NCBI RefSeq assembly: GCF_964275005.1
Contig: NW_027307655.1
Location: forward strand, 364,501-428,500
Direction of reading: 5' to 3'
DNA length: 64,000 nt
Source of the DNA: Diadema setosum
Lineage: Eukaryota; Echinodermata; Echinoidea; Diadematoida; Diadematidae
Of the stretch, positions 10,925-25,669 are shown one piece after another. A program made the translations under genes and the position numbers. The notes beneath the pieces are model-generated. The model had not been told where the DNA came from and searched no databases. It saw nothing but the letters and a program-made list of their open reading frames with translations. Position 1 is the stretch's first letter, and each line of letters begins with the position of its first letter.

Positions 10925-11398
10925 TGTGACCGTGCACCTCAAAACGAACATAAAGTCGCACACATTGATTTTGCATGAGGACTGAAAATAAGTGAAATGG
11001 GTTAACCTAGCCGAACTTGACTTTTTCATATTATCTGAAAGAGCGGGTCTTCTTTTACAATATGCTAGAATTTGGTATCATAAAACGGGCAGGAAAGTGT
11101 GGTTTTTAGCAGTTTATCTCGAACATTTGTGGTAGAATAGTGTGATTAGGTGTGTCTTTAGAATCCCTTTTTCATTTCTGAAAAACCTTGTCCACACTCT
11201 GTACTTCAGAGCCTCTTTTCTCATTTCACACTTTTTCTGAGTTTGTGCTTTCTTTCCAATATTTAGATAGGTTAGGAGAGTCCATTTGATTTGAGTTATA
11301 CATCATTTTAAAGCTGAATGTCTGCTCTTTCAGAATATGGTCTTAACTAAAATTTCATGTCTGGCGACTTTTTGTTTGTTTTGAGCTGCAGGGTCACA
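10925..11398. mobile_element. TGTGACC-family MITE, copy 1 (internally deleted)
   Basis: Starts TGTGACCGTGCACCTCAAAA and ends TTTTGAGCTGCAGGGTCACA. Compared with 11777-12434 it lacks part of the interior. Confidence 0.8.
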
Positions 11399-11776
11399 TA
11401 TAAAACTGAAAGATAAAAAAGATAACAAGTAAAAGGCACATCCAATGGCTAGCTGGCTATAATCACTCTTTTCTATCAGGTCTATCTACAGATATAAGTG
11501 CATTACTAAATTGAGTGCTCATTAGTGAAAATCGCTTGCTTAAAAACGAAATTGAAGGTGATTTGAAGTGCTTATCGATCCCGTCTGCGCTATAATTTCA
11601 ATGCATATTCTTGGAATTCCATTCCCAGACACGAACTTGAATGCTTACATCCAAATTTAAACTTGTGACCGCTAATTTTGCCGCGTACAAATTTTTAAAA
11701 CATTAAAACATAAGAATTTGAATGCACATAACATGAGAATAGATGACATTCTTTTACATAAAACCAATGATATATT

Positions 11777-12434
11777 TGTGACCGTGCACCTCAAAACGAA
11801 CATAAAGTCGCACACACTGATTTTGCGTGAGGACTGAAAATAAGTGAAATGAGTCAACCTAGCCGAGCTTTACTTTTTCATATTTCTGAAAGAGCGGGTC
11901 TTCTTTTATATAATGCTAAATTTTGGTATCATAAAACGGGCAGGAAAGTGTTTTTTTTTTTAAAGCAGTTTATCTCGAACATTTTTGGGAAAATAGCGTG
12001 ATTAGGTGTGTCTTTAGAATCCCTTTTTCATTTCTGAAAAACCTTGTCCACACTTTTCATTAACTCTAATAATTTTGAAAGGATAGCGCTACTGCTTTCA
12101 AAGTTGGCATTAATTATGGAAAGAATGTGTTAATGGGGTATGATTAATTTCAGTTTAATCTGATAATCCCTACATTGTTGTTACTCTGGTGGTTTACTTC
12201 CCGTTTTTTGTCCCATTCAGCGCTTGAATAGACACTGTACTTCAGCGCCTCTTATCTCAGTTCCCACTTTTCCTGGGTTTGTGATTTCTTTCCAATATTT
12301 AGATAGGTTAGGAGAGTCCATTTGATTTGAGCTATACATCATTTTAAAGCTTAAAGTCTGCTCTTTCAGAATATGGTCTTAACTAAAAATTCATGTCTGG
12401 CGACTTTTTGCTTGTTTTGAGGTGCAGGGTCACA
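11777..12434. mobile_element. TGTGACC-family MITE, copy 2 (658 bp)
   Basis: Termini TGTGACCGTGCACCTCAAAA and the inverse TTTTGAGGTGCAGGGTCACA. The interior (GATAGGTTAGGAGAGTCCAT and others) is shared with 37139-37829 and, inverted, with 43555-44282. Confidence 0.85.
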
Positions 12435-12533
12435 TTTGGTCAATCCAAATGGTAGGATAAATGTCTATCACTTCAGAAAAGATTACTGCACCCTTCACAC
12501 ACATGCATGCAGACGACACACACACACACACAT

Positions 12534-15500
12534 ATATGGGTGAGAATTTTGAACGATGTACAATTGCCTATTTTCGCACCAAATGACATTCTTTCCCTTA
12601 GAACACGCCAGGATGATCTAAGAAACCAGATTTGTTCATGTCATCTCAAAGATTGGTAAATTTCCTTTCAGGAAATATTTGGTTTGGTTGACTTTTGCCT
12701 GATATTTTTATTTGACAAGGACTTAAAGCGTAAAAATACGGGAAAAACGCTATTTTCACAATAATTTTTGTTTTTCAAACTAATAATGTGCATTTTTTAT
12801 GGTACGTGGCATCTAATATCTGACCATGTTCTGGATCTGACATATCATGGGTATGTACCACAAAATTATAAGAACTTTATGAGCACGTATAAAATCACAG
12901 AGAACAATTGAAATATCAAAGTCCTAAACAGACGAACGTCCGTGATGTTTTTATTTCTATCGCTGCTGCAAATTCTACTTTGTTGTTCCAACTGTAACGT
13001 ATATGAAAATTTGGTGTTCCACCTAATGAACATATCCTGCAAAAATTGTACGTCTGCTGGCTGTACATGGGACGTAATATTCTTTTATGCAAAATTATAC
13101 TCAGTTTTCGTCACGGACGTGCTTCCGCTATTTTCTAATAAAGATCGTAGCCCATTAAACGTTATTGGCGATACTGTTCTGAGTCGTAATCAACTAAGAT
13201 CTAGCCACACGATAATATGTTTGTTTTGAGTTTCTGTCCATCCTTTGTCAAATAGGAATCGAAATTATATTTTTAGACGAACCTCCGAGAAAAAAGAACG
13301 TCCGTGATGATTAAAACGTTTTCGAGTGGGACACCATCTTGCTTTGATGGCGAAGGTGCATTTTACCTTTGGCTCTCTAGCCGAGGAGCTGCATGTCATT
13401 TTTTGGAGCGGACTGAGGTTCGTCCGCAGTTTTTGGACCATGCAATTCACCGAAAACCAAGCAAAAAAATTGATATTTTCTCTGAAAATTCACCTCCTGA
13501 TCCCCCTCTGAGCAATACATATGTTGTAAGGATGTCAAATTTCTTATAATTTGCATTGACAATACCTTTTCAAATTTTTGAAAGAGTTAGGGAGGCTAGG
13601 TACTCTCTGCCGATTAGTTATCCGTCCTGGAACATGACCCTAGTAGTAGAACGAACCTCCGTGACAATTCCAGCGAACGTCCGTGACGTATGCAATCCCT
13701 CCGATAGGGATAACTTGTCCCGAAAGTGTCCTGTATTCTTTAAAACTTTTGGCTCCAATAGCGACAAATAAACTTTTACAAGGTAAACAATGAGTTTAGA
13801 GCAGTAGTTTCAGAATTTTTAAGGCGTTATGTGATCATGATGAACAAACAGTTGAAAATTTACTCACAATTTTACACTTGTTTTCCCTCTAATTATACGA
13901 AAACAGCTAAAAACTGAAAACAATGTTATAGGAAAATGGAATTTTGGGTAATCTGTAATTTCTGTGAATTTAAGTTCTTTCTAATGAGGTTCTGGAGACA
14001 ATTTGTACTGTTACAGGTTCTGAAAGTTTCGCTCACGGACGTTCGGTCCGAGAAAAGAAATTTCTGATAATTACAAATATATCACTGCACATAAAGTTAA
14101 TGTTAGTTGAAAATCACCAGATCACCGACCCGCTCATACCCGAAAGTGAATAACGTTCATCACTCAATGTACCTGTAATAACAAACGGAAAACGTTTTGG
14201 TCACGGATGTTCGTTGGTAGAATAAGTCCATGGATTACATAGTAGGAGAAAGAGGATTAGTGCCACTTTTTAGTGACAGGTGCTCCAAGTGTTTATCTTT
14301 TGACTATGGTAGCTGCCGTCTCAAACAGAACACATCCAGTTTTGGTCTCCATGACGGACGTTCGCTGTAATTGTCATGATAATTAGATGCCATAATTCAT
14401 TCTTATTTTTCTCTTCACGACGATTTTTATCTCATTCCCCAAGTAGCCTGAACATGCTGCGACCAAACAGAAAAACAAAACAAAACAACACAAACGACAA
14501 CAAATCCGAAAAGTGCTACGGATGGGCATGTGTTGAATAAGAAACGGAAAAGTTTCAAAAGGACGTGGAAGCAGTTGAATGAAAATGACTGAGAAACAGA
14601 GAAGGGATCGAGCTCCAACACACAGAGAAAAGAATTGCCAGTCCACTCCCGTTATACCAAATTCCTCTAGAGAAGTTTTTGTTTGTTTATGTTTTTTATT
14701 CATCTAAATGCCGTCACAAGCGAACAAAAATAATGCAGTATACAATTATTGTCTGATGAAAACACACAAATACTCCGCTTATCATCACATGTATCATCAC
14801 ATGGTGTTGTTTTATACTCATCACTGAAAAGCAATGTTCATTTGTAATTCCTTCCAAGATTTTTTTTTTTCCATTTTACATTTAAGAGACAGAGAGATCG
14901 TCAATTTGTTTGTGCTTTTGTGCTTACTTTGAAAACACATGTTAAAAAAGTAATGATTAAGAATAGGTTTAAGGTTGCACTTTGATACGTTCGCTCTTCC
15001 AAAGATTCGTTACTCCGATGTCCAAAGGTTTGTTATTCCGAAAATGAAAAAAAAAATGTTTGTAGTTAATTCAGGAGGTTTGTTATTAAAAATGTTCTTA
15101 TTCCGAAAGCTCCAGAAAAAAATAGATATTAAGAATCATTATTTTTAGGTCCGTTCTTCTAAAAGTGGAATGGGTCTGATATTCGTTTAGGTGAAAACGG
15201 TTATTATGACGTTTTCAAATTTGGAGGATTTTAGTTGTTAATTTGTTTCTCCACATCTGGATAAGCGAACATGATTGTTCATGTTCCAATTAATAAACCT
15301 TTCGATTAACCTTCGGAGATTCCTATCATTTACGGAATAAAAAAGCTTCATAACTATACGAACTCTATCAATTTTCGTATTGACAAACTGTATGAATAAC
15401 GAGCCTCCGAAATGACGTACTACAAAATGTTTGTTATAACAAACCATATTGTATAATATCGAAGTCACAAACATCCATCCAAGTTATATGGACTTATTGT

Positions 15501-16739
15501 GTCTTGTTATGACGAAACTTCGCAGTATGGAGCCTATTATCATTTTTGACTAATATAATAACACAAATTCTCCTCGGTAACAGTGTGTAACACAAGGAGC
15601 AAACACAGAGGGATTTCTTCCTAACGTATTCGTCTGCCCTCCCCAGCTAAACTTCGTATTTCTATAACGGAGCACATTTTTTTTTCTATGTTTGTTTGTT
15701 TGTTTGTTTTATTTTATTTAATCACAGGATAAAATGCCCTCATATGTTAATTCTTTGTCATAATTTTAGCTGTGACCATGTTCGTTATAAGCAAATTTTG
15801 CATTGTAGACTTTATATAACAAGTTTAGGACCTGAATCTTTACTTCATGATAACGAAATTTCCATAAATAATATATTCGTTCTCAAGGATGGACTACGTA
15901 ACTGAGATTACACGTACGTTTGTACTTTCATTTATGAGAGATGGAAAAATTGTTTTCTTTGATTCCTCAGTATGAGAAGATAAACAAGCTTATATAATTG
16001 AGAATTGGTAATATCTATTCAGGATTTTGCAGAGGAGTTTGTTCTCGACATGAAATTGCTGTTTGTTGTGAGTAGAATGCGTTTCCAACTCAAGCGAGCT
16101 GCATTGTTCAATATCTTGTTTGTTCCGAACGTCCGTGAGCTACATGCGAACCTCCGTGATGAAAACTATGCTATGTTTGTTGGGTTATAGAGACTGCCTA
16201 GATGAGATACATCTTAAAAAGATATATTATTATTTGGGAGTGAGGATTAAAGTATAGGATAGTGAAATAAGAGGTGAAAATATTGAGTTTCTGTAAAATG
16301 CGCGTAAAGTGGAGAAAGTATTTAGCGGAAGAGCAATATTTCAACAGAAATGACGAATTTAGTTCAATCATCAGTTGTCTACCATTACGTACAGGTTAAG
16401 AGTACAAGCTTGATATTCTGCAAGCACGTACACATGTCCCTTAAAATATTTCGTTAGGATTTTGAACTGAATCAAATCTTTGCAAACTATGTTAAATAGT
16501 ATTCAAATGTATGTGCAGTACTATTCCTCACGGACGTTCGCTGCTCTGGACATGGTAAACTTCAGCGGTGAATAAAAACTTGTTCCTCTGGGAAAATCCT
16601 AGTATAATTGGATTCATATTAAAGCTTGAGTTATACTCTTTCCAGTAAGATGAATGATTTGGAGAATTTCTTACTTTTTAAATTTTGCCTTGTTTTGGCT
16701 CAATTGTACATCGTTCAAAATTCTGACCCATATATATAT
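12534..16739. mobile_element. Large (about 4.2 kb) non-coding TIR element carrying iterated GAACGTCCGTGA motifs
   Basis: The left end has ATATGGGTGAGAATTTTGAA and continues to GATGTACAATTG (to 12574). The right end, inverted, has ATATGGGTCAGAATTTTGAA and the same continuation. Inside, GAACGTCCGTGA or its inverse occurs at 12934, 13296, 13675, 14033, 14352 (one end base differs), 16127 and 16528. Near matches occur at 13653, 14201 and 16148. No transposase is seen; short open frames, including a signal-peptide-like one at 12942-13229, are not convincing. Part of the interior (about 14980-15900) resembles decayed TTCGTTATAACGAA-type repeat sequence. The superfamily is not assigned. Confidence 0.65.
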
Positions 16740-16744
16740 ATATA

Positions 16745-17272
16745 CAGTGCACTCCCGTTATAACGAAATGCTCGGGACCGGCAGTTTTCTTTCGTTATAA
16801 CGAAATTTCGTTATAACCGAACGAATACAATATATAACGAAAACACGGAAACCACGTATATATATCATATTCTGTTTGCTGAATACTCATCATACACTGG
16901 AAAGCTATTAAATGTGATGGGATAACTGTATTACAATAATAAACGCAAGTTCCCCTCAGAAACTGTGCGTGACACAAGGAGCGAACATACAGTGGTGTGA
17001 AGCGTTCACCCATGCAGAGACGCTATAAATGGTTGTTCCGCTACGTATTTTCGAAAGCAATTCGAATTTCGTTATAACGGAGCACATTTCTTTTGTTTTT
17101 CTTAGTCTGTGGCGCTCGGAGAAGACTTCGTTATAACGGAAATTTCGCTATAACCGTGTTCGTTACAAGCGAATTTTGTACCATAGACTTTAATGGTGAT
17201 AATTTTGGGACCAGAAGATTTACTTCGCTATACCGAAATTTCGTTATAACCGTGTTCGTTGTAACGGGAGTG

Positions 17273-17276
<4 letters not shown>
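16745..17276. mobile_element. Pogo/Tigger-like MITE rich in TTCGTTATAACGAA palindromes, copy 1
   Basis: Begins CAGTGCACTCCCGTTATAAC after TA and ends with the inverse AACGGGAGTGCACT followed by TA. Several internal TTCGTTATAACGAA or half-palindromes are present. The termini and TA target suggest a pogo/Tigger-like Tc1-mariner element; this is inferred from end sequence only. Confidence 0.75.
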
Positions 17277-17316
<40 letters not shown>

Positions 17317-17320
<4 letters not shown>

Positions 17321-17998
17321 CCCTGGATCACAAAACAAACAAAAAGGTCGGCAGACATGCATTTTTAGTTAAGGGTAGATTTTGAAAGAGCAGACTCTAA
17401 GCTTTAAAAGGATGTATAGCTCAATTGAAATGGACTTTCCTAACCTATCTAAATTTTGGAAAGAAAGCACGCACTCTGGAAAAGTGTGAACCGAGAAAAG
17501 AGGCTCTGAAGTGTCTATGTGTCTATTAAGTCTTTTAATCTTTAACAAATAGTGCTACCTGTGTGAAGAATGGGACAAAAAAAAAAACAGGATATAAAAA
17601 ACTGGGGCAACAAAAATCAAGGGACTATGAGATTAAGCTGAAATTAAGCATGCTGTATTTACACATTCTCACAATGATTAGTGCCAACTTTCAAAGCAGT
17701 AGCCTTACCCTTTAGAAGTTATCAGAGTGTGCAAGGGTTATCAAGAAATGAAAAGGGGACTCTAAGACACGCCTGATCTCACTATTCTACAAAAAAAAAG
17801 AGTTGTAGAAAAACTGCAAAAAAAAAAATACACTTTCCCATTCATTTTATGATTCCAAACTTAGGAATAATGTAGAAGAAGGGTAGTTCTTTCAGAAAAT
17901 ATGAAAAACTCAATATTGACTTACTTGACCCGTTTCACCTTTTTTGAGTCCTAAATCAAGGGGTGCGACTTTTTGTTCGTTTTGTGACGCACGGTCAT
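17317..17998. mobile_element. TGTGACC-family MITE, copy 3
   Basis: Begins TATGACCCTGGATCACAAAA and ends TTTTGTGACGCACGGTCATA; the interior shares the CCTAACCTATCTAAATTTTG segment with other copies. It is bracketed by TA microsatellites on both sides. Confidence 0.75.
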
Positions 17999-17999
17999 A

Positions 18000-19518
<1,519 letters not shown>

Positions 19519-19693
19519 CAGTACACCCTTCCAGAGTGTGTGATTTCTTTCCAGTATTCATATAGGTTAGGAGAATCCATTTCAATTTAGTTATACATCA
19601 TGTAAAGCTTAGAGTCTGATCTTTCAGAATCTGCTCTTAACTAAAAATCCATGTCTGGCGACTTTTCGTTTGTTTTGTCGTGAAGGGTCATAT
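19519..19693. repeat. TGTGACC-family fragment (right end only)
   Basis: Matches the right part of the family (TATAGGTTAGGAGAATCCAT, then TTTGTTTTGTCGTGAAGGGTCA), followed by TA-rich microsatellite to about 19770. Confidence 0.7.
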
Positions 19694-20392
19694 ATATAGT
19701 TATATATATATATATATATATATATAGTTATATATATATATATATATATAATATATATATATATATAATAACAACAACGTTTGTAAGATTTTATTCAATT
19801 TTTCGCAAGATTTCACAGGTCACGGACATAACACGAACATACAGTATAGCTCAACAAAACAAAATTGTCTCCTTACCTGTACAAAACAGATCATAACAAA
19901 GGTTTCTGAAACGTAGACATTGAGCAAGTGTTACCCTTGTCAGCAGTGGGTATACAATAAAGATGTCAGTCCAAAATGCATTTACCTGTAGCCCTCCCTC
20001 AAATCAAATTTACCTATAGAACATAGATTCTGAGGTTCCATATTTCATGTTTTGACATGTCAGTTGCAGATAGAAGATATGATTAAAGGAAAACATGAGA
20101 ATGAATGGACAAATGAACTACGGGACAAATAAGGGGAAATAGTTTACCATTGCTATCTGTCAAGTGATATTACAAAACAATGGTATTTGTATTTGCAGTG
20201 GTATTAATTTTGTGTGCATTGGCAATCTGTGCCGAAGGGTAATAAGATAGACTTAAAGATTATATTGCTTTTTTTATCACTGTTGGACCATTCTTGTCCG
20301 GACATGCCCACTTTAGAAAATTTGGGCAGATTTTGAACGTTCATATTTCCCCATTGTGGATAATTATCTTTTTTTGCATGATTGCTTAACCT

Positions 20393-20494
20393 AACAATTC
20401 TAAACATTGGACTCTCCTCAGTCTGCACTTGTTCCAGTTCTTATAAGGATTGGAACAAGTGCAGACTGAGAAGAGTCCAATGGTTAGAATTGTT
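20393..20494. repeat. 102-bp near-perfect hairpin palindrome
   Basis: AACAATTCTAAACATTGGAC and onward is followed by its inverse after a loop of about 12 bases (arms near 45 bp, few mismatches). It could be the fused termini of a lost element. Confidence 0.8.
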
Positions 20495-20818
20495 TAAAAA
20501 AAGAAAAACAGAAAGAAAGAGAGAGAGAGAGAGGGAAAGGAAATCTCGACTACCTGTCACCACGGTAATGGTACCAAAACCCAGGCAACGGCAAGGATGA
20601 TTTAATAAGTACATAACATTCTCAATCTGTATACAGATAACAGCAGTATCAGTGTGGACTTGTGGAGGGATTTCCGGATGACATGGATGGGCTGAGGGTA
20701 ATTGCAAAAAAATGTCCTTGCTCTATGTGTTCCATTGTTCGGTGTTTGGTCCTTGTTTAATTTCTGTTCAAGATACGGTTGATGTAGTGCATGCACTTTA
20801 TACGGGCATTCAGCTATA

Positions 20819-22002
20819 CAGGGCGTATAAAAAAAGTTACACTTTTGAAAAAAAAAATGTCTAAATTACATTTCAAACTATTTGGAAGATTTTTTCATAT
20901 TTGTGGATGCCCAATAGTCTCATCTATCAAGTGCAATCAACAAAAACAATTTTTGTTAACGCTTGGCTGAATACTGACGCTCTTTGTCCAGAGTGTGAAA
21001 AATGACCTGTGCCAAATTGAAAGAAGATGGAAAATTCAGCCAGCAGTCCAAATACAAGTGCTCCCATTCAAACAAATTGCTCTTTTGCTTAAAGCTTTGA
21101 TTATGTTATGATAGTCTGATATCTCTTTGTCAACTTTATCGTAATTTTAATGATTCCATTTCTAAATTAATTGATTAGAATTGGAGTGTGCAAGTACTTC
21201 AATATCTTTAAAGCACAGTTTTTACAATACACGGACACATCAATACCAAACAACAAGGAAAGAGAGCAGTGGGCAGTGGCTATTTTGGATGAAAAAAATA
21301 CCAAAAACCTAAATAAAACAAAAAATCGAGCCTTTAAGCCAAGGGGGGGGGGGGGGTGGGGAAGGTGATATTCCCTGTATCGATTTGTCACTTTAAGCAT
21401 GCATACAATTGTGACTGACTGAATGATTGATTGATTGATGAAATGAATGATTAATTGATTGATTGATTGATTAAATGATTGATTGATTGGATTGGATTGA
21501 TTGGATTGATTGGATTGATTCAATGATCTGAGGATGCATTAATTTTCTACTTTTCTTCTTGACTGAGTGACTGGCATGTGGGTTCGATATGTCTGTGCAT
21601 GATTTGTGATAACTGTGCTTAAAAGATCTTGATGTTGTTAATCAACCTTCCATGACACAATGGAATCGTTTAAAACGTGACAGAAAATTGCCAGAAAATT
21701 TCTAAACTATCATAACATTATCAATTGAAACTGTGAGCAAAAGAGCAATTTGTTTGAATGAGAACACTTATTTGGACTGCTGGCTGAATTTTCCATCTTC
21801 TTTCAATTTGGCGCAAACCATTTTTTACACTCTGGACAAAGAGCGTCAGTGTTCAGCCAAGCGTGAACAAAAATTTGTTTTGTTGATTGCACTTGATAGA
21901 TGAGACTATTGGGTATCCATAAATATGAAAAATCTTCCAAATATTTTGAAATGTAATTTAGACAATTTTTTTTTCAAAAGTGTAACTTTTTTATACGCCC
22001 TG
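20819..22002. mobile_element. 1.18-kb foldback/TIR element with TA target duplication
   Basis: Starts CAGGGCGTATAAAAAAAGTT and ends AACTTTTTTATACGCCCTG, with TA on both flanks. The inverted arms extend roughly 250-300 bp, including the matching CTCTTTGTCCAGAGTGT segment. The centre holds a TGAT-type microsatellite (about 21420-21535) and a G-run. TA flanks suggest a Tc1/mariner-type non-autonomous element. Confidence 0.8.
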
Positions 22003-22971
22003 TACTTTATTCTTGGTCTGAGATGATGGACTTGAGATGTAGGATGTTAGCATTTAATTGTCATTTCAAAAGATACTAGACAAAGAGTGAGGGAATGTGC
22101 AATGCCATTGAATAGTAAGTACGGATGACAGAAAAAAGAAATAAATATATGAATATTGAATCATGTTCATGTGGTTAAGGTAAATGGAAATGTTTACGCT
22201 GAAGTGGAACACTCTCATATAATTATTTTGCAATGGAGGAGAAAGTGTATAGCTAGTATATATTAAAGATCATATGTATGGCAGAAGAGCGTTGTGTGTT
22301 GAATTGGATAGTTTGTTGTTGTTTGTTCTTGTGTCTGTTTCTTTTTTGTTGTTGTTGTTCAATACTTTGGTCAATCTGACTTCTTCTAAATTTTAATAAT
22401 TCTAACCATAAGTGTTTAGTTGTCATTAAGTCATGTATTTTGGGGTTTGCTTGCTTTTTTTTTTCATTCTTCATCTTTCATTTTTGTTCTCTATACGGGG
22501 TTAATTTTGTTGTTCTTCCTCTTTCTTGTTATAAGTGGTAGTAGTAGTGGCAGTTGGCCTAGTAGTTATATTTTTACCCTAGCATTACACAGCCCGGTAT
22601 GCAACGATGAACTTACCCAAACCACGCAGTGTTGGACAGTGTTCTATCTGTGATGACAATACATGTTTTATGATACTGTATAGACACGAATGCCAACATG
22701 TACTTTGATTGCAGCATGCAGATAAGGATATAAGATTGTGTATTTTTCTAGCTTCGTTGTAAATATTAGTCCACTTGTCATGAAATTGAGTGTGCCTTTA
22801 TTTGAAATTGAATAAAGTTATTATGTTTTTCTTTACTACCACGGGAACTGTTAAGCTTTTGAAGTAAATGTAACAGAAGGAAACATACAAACGTTATTTT
22901 GTTTATTTTTTAGCATAATAATATCAGAGAAAAGTGAGAATAGAGGTGCGTATAAGATATAGTTGATATAT

Positions 22972-23046
22972 GACAACACTCATACAGCATTATTTGAGTA
23001 CTGCAGACGTTGAGCTTTGGACATGTTGCAAAATCAATATGGACTT
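22972..23046. repeat. Direct duplication, unit 1
   Basis: About 75 bp (GACAACACTCATACAGCATT and onward) is repeated at 23324-23400 in the same orientation with few changes; a TG microsatellite lies just before the second unit. Confidence 0.75.
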
Positions 23047-23273
23047 TAAACATAGGATCTGTATTACAAGAGAACATCAGTTTGACAAACGCTGTAGTGT
23101 GAGGGTTGCCGTTTTTCAAATGCCACGTTTCAGAAGCTAATAATGCTTTAGAGGGCTGTAAATATTCGTTTGTGATTGTTTAAAATTCACGTAACATTTT
23201 TGTACCAAGCACAGTGTGATTGTTTATGTCAATAAATTGAGAGTAATCTCAAAATGTGTATGTGAGTTTGTGT

Positions 23274-23323
<50 letters not shown>

Positions 23324-23324
<1 letters not shown>

Positions 23325-23400
23325 GACAACATTCATACAGCATTATTTGAGCACTGCAGACGTTGAGCTTTGGACGTATTGCAAAATCAAGATGGACTTC
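23324..23400. repeat. Direct duplication, unit 2
   Basis: Second copy of the 22972-23046 unit, beginning GACAACATTCATACAGCATT right after the TG microsatellite at about 23279-23321. Confidence 0.75.
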
Positions 23401-24762
23401 ATTACCGCAACAAAAAATTCGCTAACACGGCTGAGCCGAAAAAAAAAAAAATGAGTTTGAAGTCAGATCATCAAAATCGGTCAAAACCATCGGATTTGTG
23501 TATTGGGCATAAATGTGTAGGCTAATGTATTGCCTATCATTCGCCGAAATTTTGAATCAAAGGAAAATTTTAAAAAATAGTCCTTTTCAGGGCCATGATT
23601 CCGTGACTTTTAACGGAACAGAAACCTATCCGAAGATTTGGATTTTGAGCCGCAGATCAGACTCCTCCTCTAGCATAGAGGGAGTGATCTTTTTGAGTCA
23701 GTGCGTGGCACCATGGTTACTGATTGACCTGTAGACCTGTAGACCGTTGGCGATAAGTTTGAATGAACATCGTCGAGCTAGCTCTGAGCAGACATTCATT
23801 GTCAAGAGGTGAAAACTGTTTTGCCTTCCCTTGTGCAATATTGCATCGAAAGGAAAACATAAAAGGCGGTTTTCTCGAAACTCTGGTTTCCTAGATGGTC
23901 TCATTAAACCATCAATATCTCCGCAACCGAATACTTTCATGAGTCGTGCTATAAACAAAATTAAAGCGGAAGAGTGAGGAAATAAATAAATATTTTTTTT
24001 AACATTATGGATTTGGGGGTCCTTTTGTTGAAGCAAGTAATGTACATAATGTAAATATATAATAGAATCATGTAATAATGTAAATGTTATTATTCATAAT
24101 ATATATCATTTATGTCAATGAGTATCTGAGTAACAACAACTACCCAAGTCCCAAACATGTCATTTCGAGTTAACTGAAAAAAAACACCTTTTTTTATTTT
24201 TTCGTCCAATAGTATTCTGTTTAACTATGATGGGAAGGCAACATTGAAAATACAAAATTTATAATAATAATAATGATAGTCAGTTCTTGGAAATGCATAA
24301 TACCATAAGATAGTCTCTATGCTTGTACAAAATAATGAAACAAAATCTATCACATATTTCTCTATTCAAACATGTAATCAACAATTGTCAAAGAGGTGAG
24401 TTTGTAACACAGATTTGAATGTATACACATTTATAACCAGACATTAATTTCCTGAACTTTTTTTTTTTGGGGGGGGGGAACATTTTCTCAAAGGTAAGGT
24501 AAAGATTCACTAATTTCTCCATCTTCTAAAAATGGCCTGATTGTTACATTTCTATTTACTCCTAAATCAACCATACATATGCTTATTAATAACATGCGCA
24601 GTGAAAACTGAACTAGACCACATGATTCTAAACTAATTTCATGTTTTCAGTTGGTAGGAACTTTGACCCAAGTCGTGGACTTGGGTCATTCTTACTTTCA
24701 TACAAGATTTCACTCATTCATTTTAGACACTTCCAGGGGTAATTAAGGTTTATTCTTTATAT

Positions 24763-25056
24763 GAAGAGTTTCTTTGCAAAAACCGATAAGACCATATTTG
24801 CCAAATGGAGATATTTGCGATTCAAGGTCAACAAAAATAAACAGAATAATAAGGGCATTTTTGCTTCTTTTGACCATGACTTCAAAAATGTACCTTTATA
24901 AAAGGTCATTACATATTATGTAGTGACCAATATTATTCTACATATTATGTAGTGACCAATATATCATTTAAAAGGTATTATTTTGTGCTTTATGACACGG
25001 ACCGTACTTCAAAATCTTCAATAATGGACTTATCTGCTTTTGCGAACAAACTCTTC
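24763..25056. mobile_element. GAAGAG-family MITE, copy a (nested)
   Basis: TIRs GAAGAGTTTCTTTGCAAAAA and inverse CGAACAAACTCTTC. It is inserted into the GACCCAAGTCC-type repeat: the sequence on each side is contiguous in the intact copy at 38490-38690. ATAT on both sides is the likely target duplication. Confidence 0.8.
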
Positions 25057-25669
25057 ATATACAAGATGAGTTCATGCGTACAAGCAAGCTACAATTTCCA
25101 ATCCCAAACTGAACTTTGCCGACAATTGGGCTTGGTTCGTTTTTATATTCAGATCCTCAACTATATAAACTGTATAAATGTGTGTTTGGTGTGTATATCA
25201 TAGCATATTATATTATTTACAACAGATAACGATACATTTTCTTTTGAAGACCCCACGATAAAATATGGTGGCAAAAAACACATATCTTTCCTTTAGAAAA
25301 ATGTATACATAGATAAAACATGATGGCCCGTCATCTATTTTTTAAAGCCCCGGGCCACGTGTCATGGCTAATGTCGAGCTTATATATAATAGTATTTCCC
25401 TGAATCAGGCAAAAAAAAAAAAAAAAAAAAAAGATATATACATTTATATCGTCAACACAGAAATTGTATTTCTTTTTTCTAAGAACTTGAATCCAAAAGG
25501 CGCTAAATCTTTTCAAGAATGATCGAGTTAGCGTCTTTTTGAAACCAGCTTCTCATTAATGTACTCATTCATTCATTTATGTATTTATTTACTTATTCAT
25601 TTATTCATGCATTCATTTATTCTGTGTTCTTTATACAGGGAGGTATCTTCACTACATGAAACTGATTTA

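Noticed and set aside
12942..13229. Plus-strand open frame of 95 aa starting with a hydrophobic segment
   Set aside because: Lies wholly inside the large TIR element; AT-rich, no domain, no splice or promoter context.
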